Source of the DNA: Rugalucina vietnamica
Lineage: Eukaryota; Mollusca; Bivalvia; Lucinida; Lucinidae
Direction of reading: 5' to 3'
DNA: 64,000 nucleotides
Assembly: GCA_964017185.1 (NCBI GenBank)
Contig: OZ024874.1
Coordinates: 20,878,457 to 20,942,456, forward strand
Shown here: piece after piece, positions 45,367-57,585 of the stretch
Layout: each line of letters starts with the position of its first letter
Position numbering within the stretch: the first letter of the stretch is position 1
The notes under the pieces: generated by a model
The model's input: only the letters and a program-made list of their open reading frames with translations
Database searches by the model: none
Told to the model about the DNA's origin: nothing
Made by a program: the position numbers and the translations under genes

Positions 45367-46358
45367 ATATTACATCTGCTGATCACCTCGGTGTAACTTT
45401 AGTTGTATGCGTTCTCATATATGTATTACCAAAGACATTTGAGTCCTAAAGTTTTCATATTGAAACGTTACATACGATCTTCTAAACGTGTACTATAATG
45501 GGCCTTTAATTATCACAGACATAAAATCAGCATAAAAAGTCCTTTATATTATTTATAATCTTGAAAATAAGGAGATACGCTGAATTTTGATTGTCTACTT
45601 TTGCCAAACATCTTCTGTGATGATGTCGTATTTCAATACTAACTATGTTTGTTATTTTACATTCTTCTTGTAAAAGAAACGAGTTTAATAATATTTCGTT
45701 TCTAAATTTGACCGGAGAGCTTTTGCATGTTTTGATTGATTCGGTTATTTTGATTTTACATTACTTTTATTATTGTATTGTTTCATATTGCACTTTAATT
45801 CTTTCAGATATTTACAGTAATTTATCCGGTTTCGAATCTTATCCAGTTCCGAATCAAGTGGTCGTATCGTCACGAACTACACAGCAGCTGTTCAATTAAA
45901 AAACAAATATTTTGTATGGTCATGAAGTCTATCTTTTTCTCTTCCTCTGCACGTAGTCAGATTTTGAAAACTTATCTGCATGCTAAAAATAAATCTGTTC
46001 TTTGAGATGACCTGTCGAATTAGAATGTATATTGCACTTGTGTAATTATCCGCAAGGTGCAGGTTTCCGCAAAATGCATGAACCTTGAACATTATTTTTT
46101 TTACACTTTTGGTTCCAACATGCGTTCCAACATTAATTATAACACATCAGGAAACCTGAACTTCATTTATTGATTTTCTGTTGCGTAGGAGCTTGTTAAT
46201 TTTATCTACCAATTTAGCTAGTTTCGGGTCAGTAAAAATTAATTGTGTCGACATAGTACATGTACTCGTAAATCTATTGATATCGCAGTACACGTCTTAG
46301 CGCTAAACCTAAAGGACCTGAGGAGGGAGTGTTTAAATCTCAGTAAGTATTTTATTTG

Positions 46359-46441
<83 letters not shown>
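46359..46441 (+). repeat. (GT)n microsatellite
   Basis: About 40 uninterrupted GT units. The flanking open frames through it are artefacts. Confidence 0.98.
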
Positions 46442-46443
<2 letters not shown>

Positions 46444-46559
46444 CGTGTCGCCACAATACCACAGTCTTTCATTTGCAATGCAGTTTGTTTGAATTGATGC
46501 TTAACGTTCTAGTCCACAGCTATGGTCATGTCAGGACTTTGCCCCCATTTTATGGGATT

Positions 46560-46765
46560 TGTGTGCCCAAAGTTCTCACCGCTGTGTCTAGTGTGGGTTC
46601 GAACCCCGCTCTGGCCATGTGAGACAAACCAAATTCTGCTTGCGAGCGTGTCAGGTGGTTTTGTTTTTCTCGGGGTTCTCCCGTTTTTGTCCCACCTACT
46701 GATTGGCGCGTCTCATATGAGCTAAAATAATTATGAAAGGGACGTTAAACTGAATCAAAAAAGGG
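46560..46765 (+). mobile_element. SINE of the 10471-10706 family, 5' part replaced
   Basis: It has B box GGGTTCGAACCCC, CTCATATGAGCT, then GGGACGTTAAACTGAATC and A/G-rich tail. The A-box half is missing, and another repeat (also at 55205-55345) abuts it. Confidence 0.75.
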
Positions 46766-46926
46766 GGGGGGGCAAGTTAGGATGCCCTGACATCCTAAAC
46801 TAAACGTGCTTCAAATATAACCACACAACAAAGCCAAGAAGGACAGACACTGGGTTCGATCCTGACGTTGAGCGCCGAGTTATGCTTTTTGGTCCTCATA
46901 TAAGGAATCTAGCAACATCTCTCTTT

Positions 46927-46928
<2 letters not shown>

Positions 46929-46977
<49 letters not shown>
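46929..46977 (+). repeat. (TC)n microsatellite
   Basis: An uninterrupted CT run of about 48 bp. Confidence 0.98.
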
Positions 46978-46979
<2 letters not shown>

Positions 46980-47097
46980 AAAATTGTTCTATCTATTATT
47001 TTGATTTCTTCTTTTGACATAGTAGTCTAATGAGTAGCTGTTTCCCAAAAAGTGGCTATTCATTCACCAAAACTTAACTAAATAAATGAACGCCAAA

Positions 47098-47332
47098 CCC
47101 CCCACCCCGTTGCCGAGTTGTGAAGAGCTGATTTCATTAACGCGTTTCATTCGATCGTCTCACCGCTGTGTTTGTTGTGGGCTCATGTGAGACAAGTTCT
47201 GCTTGAAGATATGCCAGGTTTTTTTTCCTTTTTTTCTCGGGGTTCGCCCGTTTTCACCACACCAACTGACTGGCTCGTCTCATATGAGCTAAATGATCTT
47301 AAAAGGGACGTAAACTGACCCAAGATAGATAG
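47098..47332 (+). mobile_element. SINE of the 10471-10706 family, degenerate
   Basis: It keeps CCGTTGCCGAGT at the head, CACCGCTGTGTTTG, CTCATATGAGCT and GGGACGTAAACTGA. The B box is partly deleted. It ends in a (GATA)-like tail. Confidence 0.7.
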
Positions 47333-47515
47333 ATAAATAAGTGAATGAATTTTAAGAGGAAGGGGGGGGGGGCTGGAAGATGCTTCCGGGCCTGGATATT
47401 ATTTTTCTCTCACGACACAGTCCTGTCTTTTTATTGGTATATATTACAATACGTAAGATAGTAATACAGAATTTACTCTGCCCTAGATATGTTTTTCGGC
47501 CAAAACTGGATCCTG

Positions 47516-47547
<32 letters not shown>

Positions 47548-47570
47548 TTACAGCCCCCCCCCCCCCTCCC
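47516..47570 (+). repeat. T27 and C-rich homopolymer tracts
   Basis: A T run of about 27 is followed by AAATCTTACAG and a C-rich run. Lengths are likely to be unreliable in assembly. Confidence 0.9.
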
Positions 47571-48311
47571 CAATAATAAAAATCAAATTGTCGTTTCCTT
47601 ACGCAGGTAATTCTTTGTGCAGTCGATCTGCATCGCGAACAAAACATGCTGTCTGGATTTCTAGTCTAGTTGACATACTCCTGTTAGATATCTCTGTTTA
47701 CGCAACATTAAAGCTGTGTTTGAAATTCAATGTTAATCAAACAGGTGAAAGTTAAACTCATAAAACATCAACAACAAAACAAACAAACAAACCAACAAAC
47801 AAACAAAAATGAAAATAACCAATGCACAGCCCATGATGACCAGCTCTTAACTGCAAAAATCTGGAACCAGTTACGCCATTATCGACTTAGAACATGTATT
47901 TGTTTTCGATTGACGCCAATATCCAGAACGTAAGTTATACGTCGTATACATGTACACAGTTTTTTGACACTTTTTCTATCTGAAATGGTAAACTGTGTGC
48001 AAGTCTTGTTTTATAAAGAAGTAATGAAGCTACAAACTCAAAATCATAACGCAATAGCGCCAGAGAGTGTCCTGTTTAAAAATTATCGCAAGTGATTCGG
48101 AACTGGATAAATGATTCGGAACTGGATAAATTGGTGGTCTGCTTCAAAGCCAACGTGTGGCCCACAGAATATTCACAATTAATCAGACTAAAGTTCATTG
48201 TTTAGAAGAAGGATTATACTTTCTAACGGTAATATCGAAACCTAGTTTGCTGTGAGCAATTATCTGGAAACCACTTCGAAAAAAAGTGACCCGGAACTGG
48301 ATAATTTACTG

Positions 48312-48885
48312 TATTTTGGTTTTTTAATATAATTATTAAAGATTGCTTCCCTTAATAAATGATGCAAATATCAGCTTTTTTGTAAACAGAAGCAAAAGGT
48401 AGTAGCGAAATGATTGCGTTTTATCTTTTTATATACGAAATTGTGAGCTATTTGACGACAAATCAAAATCGAAAACATTTCTCATGATCATTTATCATGC
48501 AAACTTATTTGTTGTATGTCGTGAAGCATACCTATTTGATGCATGTTTGCGACCTAAGCGGATCGCTAAGATGATAAAGTCGTTATGCCCTGATGCTAAA
48601 CCGTTCTGATCAGCTAATTGCCTAGCACATGCATGAATGGTATTGATTAAAAAGAAAGAAGAAAAACTATTACTGTAACAGCATTGTTTGTTTTTTCGTT
48701 TGTCGCTTACGTCGTACATTCACTTCGTGTACCCGAACACAAAAGCCGAGAACATGTACACTGCCCTAACGCGTACAAGTGCCTCTTCACAGTGCATGCG
48801 ATCGGAATTCGAGGGCCTGTCGCTTAAACCATAATTTTTTCAATACATTCTCGCAGATATTTTCTTTTCTCTTTTTATCTTTCTA
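48312..48885. other. Interval with no recognisable gene
   Basis: AT-rich. Only short frames without similarity to anything I know. Confidence 0.55.
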
Positions 48886-49136
48886 CATCAGGAAAACATG
48901 TCCGTGCAATGATACCCCCTTAAAACCACTTTTATATAGTAAAACTGGGGTATGCAGGGGCATACCTGTTTTTCTTATTTTTGCTCCAAAACATCGATTG
49001 TGGGTACTCGTTAGAGGCGGTTCCAACTTGTACCCACAAGCAAAAATAAGAAAAATATCAAAAATTTTCAGTTGAAATTTTCAATTTTTACAGCTGAAAA
49101 AATCTCTGTATATTGCATGGACAACGTTTCGTAATG
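48886..49136 (-). mobile_element. P1 foldback MITE, reverse, core eroded
   Basis: It runs from CATCAGGAAAACATGTCC to CGTTTCGTAATG. One core arm is shortened (TACTCGTTAGAGGCGG against ACTTGTACCCACAAG). Confidence 0.8.
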
Positions 49137-50556
49137 TTGCTCTTAAAAATGCCTCACATACTAAGTATGGGTCCGTTAACCACCTGGTTGAATAATATAC
49201 ATGTACGTTCATGTATAATTATTATTATACATGTACGTTCGTATGAATTGTGAAAACAATATTTTGATCACGCATTCCTCGGGCAGACAGGCCCCCTCGA
49301 ATCCACCTTTCTACTATACACTTGGCAAAAATGCCAACGCACTACTTTTAAAATTTGAATTACTTCACTTTCGTCAAAGATTTGACTTTGAAATTTAGCA
49401 CACGCTTGTCTCTTAAGCATTTACACACACCTACTAGGTTATTTCACACCAATCTTCTCTCGGAATCGTGCAATAAGTAAATCATGAAAAACCTGTTTTC
49501 TGCACGTGCTCTTTGTGGTATGTAGCTTTTTCTCATTCTGAAACTTTTATTGGAAGCCCGGTTATGTATCATATCGAAGTCAATAAAAATGGTTCGTCTA
49601 TCTGTTGATAAAATGGCTGGAGCGATCGGTTTAGTTGAGGGGGTTACGTCTTTTACGCAGGTAAGTTTATAGTCAATGCAAAAAGGAAGTCTTAATTGCG
49701 CCATTTTTTCTTGCTTAAACACAACCATTTGGTATCATTCGAGTTCAAGTTTGAAAGGCAACCATTTTGTCATAAAGTGAAATTAGTTTCCACTTTCAGC
49801 CTGTCCGATCGTCCGTCCGTCCGTTTACTCGTACAAAGACTCAGTTGTAGCCCTTAAAAGTGTATTGTAATTCCTGCAAATCCTCAAACCCGTCGCCATT
49901 TAGAGCAAGTGTTGGTTGCTGAGTGGTCTTACGTTCCACAAAATGTAATATGAAATCACATCCTATCCATGCGACAGCGCTGTTCAGTGGTGGTACAGGC
50001 TAATAGGGGACACACTAGACATTAATTTGTTTAGATGAATTGAACTGATAGATTCGAAATTGTGTTTATTTGCCCTTTTGGGAACTTACTTATGCATTAA
50101 ATTTCAATCTTTGTAAGTGAATTGTTGATGTAATTCTCACTACCACACAATAAAATTGTTCTGCAAATCATTTTTATAACGTTATGTACGATTTACCCTT
50201 ACCTTACACTACCGTTGTTTTCAATACGTATTTCCTGAGTTTTCGAATCATGGGTGTGCTTACAAAAAGCTCAATAAATATCGATAGAAATCGCCGATCG
50301 CAATAACATCTCACCACATTATTTCAAGATGATGTGTCTTATTATGTTTTGAATTTGAACATTTTTGATCGATACGTTTTTGAAATATTGGCAAAAATCT
50401 TACTAGGTGCGTTGGGAATTTGGTTAAGTATATAATGTGGTGAAACAGGGGTATTAAAACATATGAGGCCGGAAACGTAATGTAAAGTGTACAAATGAGA
50501 TAGAAAAAAAGAAACACATTATCTCTTTGATATTTATCTCTTAGCGTAAATAAAAA
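49137..50556. other. Interval with no supported gene
   Basis: Unique-looking AT-rich DNA. Frames at 49444-49728 and 50311-50658 (- strand) have no recognisable motif and no supporting paralogue here, so they are not called. Confidence 0.5.
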
Positions 50557-50842
50557 CATTACGAAAACTTGCCCATGCAATATACAGAGATTTTTTTCAG
50601 CTGTAAAAATTGAAAATTTCATCGGGAAATTTTTGATATTTTTCTTATTTTTGCTCAAAACATAGATTGTGGGTACACGTTAGAACCGCCTCGCCGAGTA
50701 CCCACAATCTATGTTTTGGAGCAAAAATAAGAAAACTAGGTATACCCCTGCATACCCCAGTTATACCCCTGCATACCCCAGTTTTACTATATAAAAGTGG
50801 GGTTTAAGGGGGTATTCATTGCACGGACATGTTTTCCTGATG
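50557..50842 (+). mobile_element. P1 foldback MITE, 286 bp
   Basis: Ends CATTACGAAAAC and CCTGATG. ATAAAAA flanks both sides, a possible 7 bp target duplication, though low in complexity. The core centre is deleted (CGCCTCGCCGAGTACCC). A 20 bp segment TATACCCCTGCATACCCCAG is tandemly doubled. Confidence 0.82.
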
Positions 50843-51289
50843 ATAAAAAAACAAGCATAATATTCAATATTTCATGCAAACTGAAACAGTCTTAGACAAA
50901 ATGTGTAGACCCCAGACTACTTCTTCAAAAGCATTGATCACACTTTTTTCAGTTCGTTTTTTATCTTTTTAATACCATAAATTGAAAGCTAAAAAGAAGA
51001 AGAAAATTTACAGTTTAAAGTCACTGCTAAGTCTACACTAGCCACTTAAAGACTGCTATTTTGAATTAAAAAAAAATACAGTTTTTGCTTGAAAATAATA
51101 TTTAAAGGCACTGCACAGTCTGCACTATTATCAGTTTATCCATTTGTAGAACAGTTACTATATGAGTCCACTTGAACTTTGTTGTTTGAATATGCCACTT
51201 AACACTGATGGTCTTTCTTCTGGATCAACAGCGTCGGGAACATCATGACTTAAAGACCTGTCATAAAGATAATTAAATAGAGACGCATT

Positions 51290-52740
51290 AAGTATCATTG
51301 GCAGTTCTCTTAATTCGCAAAAAAATAAGCCATTACTGTAATATACAGACATATAGAATGTTGTTTTCCAAAATGAATCTGATTGTTTCAAATAAGGTAT
51401 GGTATGAAAATAAAACACATTTAACTTCTATGATATATTCAATCCAAACTGATTGTACCATGTGCAACCATAAATCATGGGGAGTGTTGTAACTCTCGTA
51501 TACCAGTGTGCGATGACATTCATCGAAAATATACAAGGGCGTCGGCAACTAGCATGCCATATATAGACTCGACATTAAAATATTCATTTTAGTTAGTATT
51601 AGCCGAAACTTGCACGTTTGTTGTATTGTCCATTTGGGTTCCAACAGGCTAGTTAAAAGATCTCTAATGACAAGGTGATAAAAGTCCCTAAACGCCTAAA
51701 ATCGAGGGGCCAGTAATTTACGCATCTATATACTCGAGTCCCCCTTTGTACAGTTATGTAAATGCACTTTATAGGAATAGATGTTTACGTTTAAAACGAC
51801 AGACTTTAAATAGACATACAGAATAAAACTGTTTATAACGTCAATACCTCCACGACAACAGGTATATCATATACGCAAATTAAACCTCCTGCTTGCATCA
51901 CGCAAGTGGAAAACCGCGAAGCACGTTAATACCTTATGCTTCTTATGGAAACAGTTGTATTCGCTGTTGGTCAAAACAGAAAGATGAGCCGTGTCAGTAA
52001 TAAATTTGTTTCAGAAGAAACAAGCAATGAAGATGTAGAATATGTTAAGCGTTGAATATTCAAATAATCTTAGATACTACTTACAGAAAAAGATCTGTTA
52101 GATTTATTTACATCCGCGACGTTTACATGAAACTTTTCGAAATTCAAAGCGTTACGATGGTTTTAGGGGAATTCATCGTAAAATAAAAATAAAATTGAGA
52201 TCCGTTAAGAGCAGTTAACATATTGATGAGAAAGGAAATGGGCCACTCATACCGCGGTTTCGGCTACTTAAGCCTCTTCAATGACCCTATAAGTTTTGGC
52301 AACATGGAGCCAAAGAGAATTACTGTAATTTTGCATCTTTCTACAGGGACTAGTATAATCCAAATGGGGCCAAATATATTAATCGTAGGTTAGAAAATGA
52401 ATCTAAACCGATAATAGTTTTTAGATTTCTCATAATACCCTCGCTTAACTCAAAATATAATCTGCACTATGGATGCTGCATTATTGATAAAAGCATTTAT
52501 TTAACAAATTTACTCCTCAAAAAAGAAGGTACAGACATTACCAATACCGATTTTATTAAAATCAAATAAATTATTTGGTATATGTTTAACAGAACCCTTG
52601 AAAACCAATAAATAAAATATAATTATTAGACCATTTAGAAGCAGTAAAATGTTCAATGGGAGACAATTGTACAATTTCAGGGAATAAACCTTCATCACTT
52701 ACCATTAACAAACTAGCAACGAACGTCAGACACTTGTGCT
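51290..52740 (+). repeat. Duplicated unit segment upstream of gene copy B
   Basis: Blocks align with 23214-23560 and 28925-29290, with 26100-26410, 25396-25640 and 26470-26740. The block order differs from that before copy A. No gene is present. Confidence 0.72.
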
Positions 52741-53002
52741 TAGCAAACCCGAGGTTTGATACCCGGCGGGTATATGCCTGTAATATGGTGACAAATATCA
52801 TATCGGCGTATTGAAGGCAAACTGCCCATAGGGTATAAAAGGGTGTAGAGTTAGGGGATCCAATGGTCAAACACTAATTAATAGAATAATATTTTCGACA
52901 TTTTAATTCACTGGTTGTCGTTCCATGTGCGTATCAAAGATATTATCTGAGACAAAGTCATAGTAACGTTTGTTTCAAATTTTGATGTACAGATACGCAT
53001 CA

Positions 53003-53010
53003 TGACGTCA
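53003..53010 (+). promoter_or_regulatory. CRE site upstream of gene copy B
   Basis: TGACGTCA, a perfect CRE palindrome, 400 bp before the TATA box. It aligns with TGACGTCT in copy A. Confidence 0.5.
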
Positions 53011-53402
53011 AAGGGAAATGAACTGCGGTGTGCAATACTTTTCCTTAGTAAAGATGTTGATGTAATCGCTGGCCGAACCTCTCGAACAAACACCGCATAT
53101 GTTAGATCTATTGTTGTCTCCAGTCTGAATCATTGTTACTTACGTACACGTTGCGACAAACAAACGCAAATGGCCGTGCTACAAGAACACTACTCGTAAA
53201 TTTCCCTGATTTGATTTTAAATAGAACAACTACTTCACTTACATCAGCTTCTACATCGCACATGATGGTCATGTTTCAATGGTTTAATGGTGTAATAGTT
53301 TCTATATACAATTGAATATTGTTTCTGAAGCGGCAAGAATTTGCTAGTGTCGGCTTGAGTCGAAAAACTATTTTCCGTAGCATGGCTTGATGGCTGGACT
53401 CT

Positions 53403-53410
53403 TATAAAAG
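53403..53410 (+). promoter_or_regulatory. TATA box of gene copy B
   Basis: TATAAAAG, 85 bp before the ATG, in the same position as in copy A. Confidence 0.75.
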
Positions 53411-53487
53411 GGCACTGCTGCGCGGATGGAATTCAATACATGCTCTGGACTCGACACATTAGTTTATTTTCTTTATAATTTTCAAAA

Positions 53488-53937
53488 ATGGAAAGTTTGT
53501 TGAAAGTAGAAGATGCATTCGCCGGTAACTCGATGCCTGAGTGGCCATGCAGATTTATGGAGAATACTCACAAACAAGGCAAAAATATTGAACTGATTCA
53601 AAAACATTCGCGAGGAGAAAAGAAAGTCAACGTGTTCATGAAGCTTATAGGACAATGTCCGAAACACTACATCGCACTATTTCGGACGGACGAATGCGAA
53701 CATCAATTCGGGCATTTCAACTCTGCTCAGTGCCGAGTAAACAGGATGCCGGATAACGGTGTACAGTTCATGGTTTCTCAGTTCAACGATGAAGACGGAC
53801 TACTTTTCGAGGCCTCGTGTCCGAGTGAAGCTGAAGAATGGATCAGGATTTTTCTGTGTCACTCGAAGTGTCCCTACTCACCTCGAAACAGACGGTCTTC
53901 GCGGGCTGGTGATCTAAAGAAGAAAATGCGCAAATAG
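53488..53937 (+). CDS. PH-like domain protein, copy B (149 aa)
   Basis: Single exon, ATG to TAG, same length as copy A and no indels between them. Eleven residues differ (positions 3, 9, 23, 26, 29, 91, 95, 123, 144, 147, 148). None falls in the strands at 47-75 or in the EAEEWIRIF helix at 114-122. Changes cluster at both ends, and many codon differences are silent. The promoter and 3' flank are much more diverged than the coding region, which indicates purifying selection on the protein. Residues 45-122 fit a PH-like fold; ligand and pathway are unknown. AATAAA at 54322-54327, about 385 bp past the stop, is a plausible poly(A) signal. Confidence 0.87.
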   Translation: MESLLKVEDAFAGNSMPEWPCRFMENTHKQGKNIELIQKHSRGEKKVNVFMKLIGQCPKHYIALFRTDECEHQFGHFNSAQCRVNRMPDNGVQFMVSQFNDEDGLLFEASCPSEAEEWIRIFLCHSKCPYSPRNRRSSRAGDLKKKMRK

Positions 53938-54321
53938 GGTGAGATTAGAGAAACTTGAAGGTTTCTGCATTGGACTAGAACATGTGGAAGATTAGCAACC
54001 GAATTCTAATATTCTTTAGAATACACTTGAATAACTGTAAACTCAATGCCATACTGTCAACTATGCTGTGAATATAGACTATGGAAGGTGTACCAAATTA
54101 TACCCTGCGTTCACCACAAATGGGACGGTTGACATTGATAATATTGTTCCACAAAAGGCCTACCGATTTAGATGTCACCTATGTACATATATGTGTCAAA
54201 TAGGAGAATATTTTCGAAACAATCGTGAAAGAATCGCGATTGTGAGATTTGTGACATACTTGTAGACCTTCGAGATAACGGATCTGAATATTGGTGGCCA
54301 TTGAGAAAGGATACTGTGACA

Positions 54322-54327
54322 AATAAA
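54322..54327 (+). terminator. Candidate poly(A) signal of gene copy B
   Basis: AATAAA, overlapping a second AATAAA at 54326. It lies just before the (ATTC)n run at 54373-54411. Confidence 0.5.
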
Positions 54328-54372
54328 TAAACTGATAACTGGATGGAACATGTTATCTCTTTGTGACTTTTA

Positions 54373-54411
54373 TATTCATTCATTCATTCATTCATTCATT
54401 CATTCATTCAT
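54373..54411 (+). repeat. (ATTC)n microsatellite downstream of gene copy B
   Basis: It is the counterpart of 28441-28489, slightly shorter. Confidence 0.95.
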
Positions 54412-54623
54412 TTGCCTCATTCGTCGTTTTACCATGTTTATCTACTTTGTTTGCTTTGTACATACAATAACGAAACTCTAAAGTAAATGACTCATTTTTC
54501 CTTATCACTGTTCCATACGTCCACGTTCTTGACATTGTATCACTGTCACAAACGGTGAAAGGTGTGAGAGTCTAAACGCCTCATTTTCCATTCAGTTATT
54601 TCTGATGGCCCATCCAGTGACAT

Positions 54624-54857
54624 AGCCGCATCGTGAGAAAACCGGATTTTTGCCTAGGCGAAAACAAAGGCGCAGATCAGCTTCGCGGTAACCGCGAAGC
54701 TGATCCGCGCCTTTGTTTTCGCTACTCGGATAGTACAATTCCTCTTCTACTTAAATCCGAAATTTCAAGCTTCTAGCTCTTTTCTGGGCTTGTACAGGCC
54801 GGTTTGTGTCGGACCTGGTCGGAAACCCCGAAGACCGGTTTTCTCGCGTCGAGGCTC
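54624..54857 (-). mobile_element. P2 foldback MITE, reverse
   Basis: Terminal repeats AGCCGCATCGTGAGAAAACC and GGTTTTCTCGCGTCGAGGCT. The internal hairpin has perfect arms GCGAAGCTGATC around GGTAACC and AACAAAGGCG on its outer sides. Confidence 0.8.
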
Positions 54858-55487
54858 AATATTATATCAAAAAATGGAGCAATCCTTGTCCGGCATTGTT
54901 TGTTAACTTCCGCGCTTTCCTCATTAGTTATAAATTTAACAGCGCGAATTAAGCGTGTCTCGGAAAAAGAACGCAGACTCGACTCTTCTCCATACTGTAG
55001 CTATGAAACAAAATATCATCAGGCTATAGTGCATGCTGTATTTTTCTCTCCGTCCTTTGAGATCAGTAAAATATTCAAATATACTAACGTCAACAAAAAA
55101 CGCCTCAGTCATCTTTGACACGTCATACTGCCAAGATTAACAACTTTGATTATTTTAAATATTGGTCATATTTTTTGCTAACCTTTTTCACATTCGGAAA
55201 TGCTGATTTTGAGTTGATGCTTTACGTCCCAGTCAACAGCCAAGGTCATGTCGGGACGCTGCCTCCACTTTATGGGACTCTTACCCAAAATGAGGATCAT
55301 GACATCCAACAAGTGCTTCAAAATATAACCATCCAACAAAGCCAAAAGGGCTTATATGTGCGGATGGTTCGACTTGGAACCACTTTTCCTGGGCAGGCTC
55401 AGACCTGAGCGGTTAACCAGTAATCAGATAGCCAGTCAGCATCGAAAGAAGCTTTGCCTGGAGGCACAAGCAGCCCATCTATTTCTT

Positions 55488-55949
55488 CTAGGCCCCAATG
55501 GGCGGGGGCCCATATTCCCACCAGACCACCCTTATTAACTGACATGCTGTTGAAAGCATACACCCTCGCATAATCCCTATTCTGTTCATAAATCTGTCAA
55601 TCAGGCATCGCTTCTTTCGATTACTGAATGTCTTCTTTGCAATACCAACACATAAGCCAGAGAGTGGAATATGAATATCCATACGTGACCATAGGTTGTT
55701 GAAACACTTTTTGAAAACCGAATTTCGTTCTCTAGCGTTATTGACGTCACTGCAGCTGATGATCAATGCTAAAATGGTTATCGCCGTCAAAGTGGTCCAA
55801 AAGTGTTTAAAGGCTATCCTGGCATAGCTATTTGACAAAGAATAGTTTCTAGTGTTACTTCCCCTGCCGTTCAGCTGGAAACGAACGTCCTTACGGATAA
55901 CGTGTATTTGACGTCTAGGGAAATAAGCGTCAGAATACCATTGCTCCAT
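55488..55949 (-). CDS. Unidentified 153-codon open frame
   Basis: ATG start at 55947-55949. One hydrophobic segment (HFWTTLTAITILALIISC, about residues 49-66) could span a membrane. The flanks are Arg/Lys- and Cys-rich. There is no paralogue in the window and no recognised domain, and the frame ends in GPPPIGA. It could be chance, or an exon of an unseen gene. Confidence 0.2.
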   Translation of the reverse strand: MEQWYSDAYFPRRQIHVIRKDVRFQLNGRGSNTRNYSLSNSYARIAFKHFWTTLTAITILALIISCSDVNNARERNSVFKKCFNNLWSRMDIHIPLSGLCVGIAKKTFSNRKKRCLIDRFMNRIGIMRGCMLSTACQLIRVVWWEYGPPPIGA

Positions 55950-56759
55950 TCTTGGCTATTCATTTGAAATAATGCGACTACTTTATGAAAATTAAGTCAA
56001 GGTGTACATCCTAATATAACGGCATCGTTTCTGAAATGTTTCATCATTAGGATTAATAAGCAGAGGAGACGTCGACGTCAAAAAGATTTTGCTATAGAAG
56101 CGTCGGCGAAAGAGCTACGGTAACAAAAATCGATATAGAAGGAATTTTATGTAAAAGCGATCGATGGTCCCGGACTATGCAGTCGCTGTGAACGCCAGAA
56201 ACCGAACAGCATCAATTTTTCGTTCCGTTCGTTTCTTTTCTTGTGAAAAGTCCCTATGTTATTTTCAGTATTTCAACTTCACGTACTCCAGTTATGTTAC
56301 GTTTCAAAATTCTGATGTTCTTAAGTTTGTAAAGCGACTTTGCACGGCTTTCAAGAATTTTCTCTTCAAAAACGTCTGCATATTGACGTCAGGATGCATT
56401 TTTTTTTTTTTTTTTTAAATGGTGCACTCACGCAAGTTTTGAGAAAAGTGCACATCTTAACCAAATTTGGTTTATGCTAAACCGTGAGAGAGAACGTAAA
56501 TATAAGGAAAATGCACGTAAATATAAGGAAAATGCAAATTTCATAATGTATATCTATTGGCCAAGTTATGCAGCATTTTCGTTGAGGCGTTTTTTATTGA
56601 CGTCAGTATATGTAAGTTTAGCGTAACATGTGTTATGTTTAGAGACATATTCTAAAAATAAGTTTTATTTTTTATTCCATTTAGGAATGCGTCTTTGATT
56701 TTGACTTCGTTACTGTTATTTTTCGAAATTGCAGCACTTTTTATCTGGCTATTTTTACC

Positions 56760-57379
56760 GGCCGGTGGGTCGGGCGTCAGACTCTATGATGGCCCCGACT
56801 TAAAGCTATTCATTTTAGTTGGTTGGGACCGGAGCTTCTTGTCTGTTGCTTGGCCCACCGGGGTCCAGCTGGTGTTTTTCTTTTGCTCCGGAGTTAGTAG
56901 ATTATTCGGCGCCCAGGGATCTCCATCGTCGGGCAGCATACTCAATCTGTGAGTCCTGGTTTTTGATTCATCAGGATGTTTATCGTGATTTATTTGTTTG
57001 TTCTTGATGATTAATTGACTAGTTAGAGACTCACCACGAAGACCGAAGGACTAATTTAATGTTATGTAAAACCGGTTTAAGCCCGCCAGTAACTTTGTGT
57101 TACTGATCGTTCCAAGGCGATACTTCTGTGGTGGTTCTTTTTGTTTTATGTCTTGGTGTTTACAATTTTTGTGCTGTTGGCGCCTTATGTATGTTTTCAT
57201 ATTTTTAGTTAAGTTTAGGTAACTGAGTGGCCACCTATTGGGAAAATAGCTGCTCATTAGGCATACGATGTGTTTTCATGGTATAAGTACCTGATTGTTA
57301 ATTTAGTTTTTCCCACCTCGGTTTTTGGAGTAGGAATATTTTCTGATTGCGCATTTTCCTGATCTTTGCCTACTTGTAC
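56760..57379 (+). repeat. R1 copy, left-truncated
   Basis: It starts at GGCCGGTGGGTCGGGCGTC and ends at TTGCCTACTTGTAC followed by T-rich DNA. It is the closest relative, by eye, of the copy inside the Gmr1-like integrase. Confidence 0.78.
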
Positions 57380-57585
57380 TTTTTTCTTCCTCTCTTTGAA
57401 TGTTTTCACTTTTTCCAAAGGATCCTCATTTTTATATGTTATTCATCAATACAGGAAAACTGGGTATTTAATTCTCAGTCTGTTGATTTGCCCATTTGAA
57501 TTTATTTATTTTAATTTGATAATTACCTGTTTTCTAAAAGGCATGTTTCCCGCCATTAAATGACATGTTCCCACTCCCCCCCCCC

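Larger units (their letters stand above)
45815..48311. mobile_element. Candidate DNA transposon, about 2.5 kb
   Basis: The left end CAGTAATTTATCCGGTTTCG is matched inverted by the right end (CAGTAAATTATCCAGTTCCG on the - strand). Flanks TATTTA and TATTTT agree at 5 of 6 bases. Copies of TTATCCAGTTCCGAATCA lie next to both ends (45840; inverted at 48104 and 48123), as expected for subterminal transposase-binding sites. The interior holds SINE pieces and microsatellites. No transposase was recognised. Confidence 0.5.
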
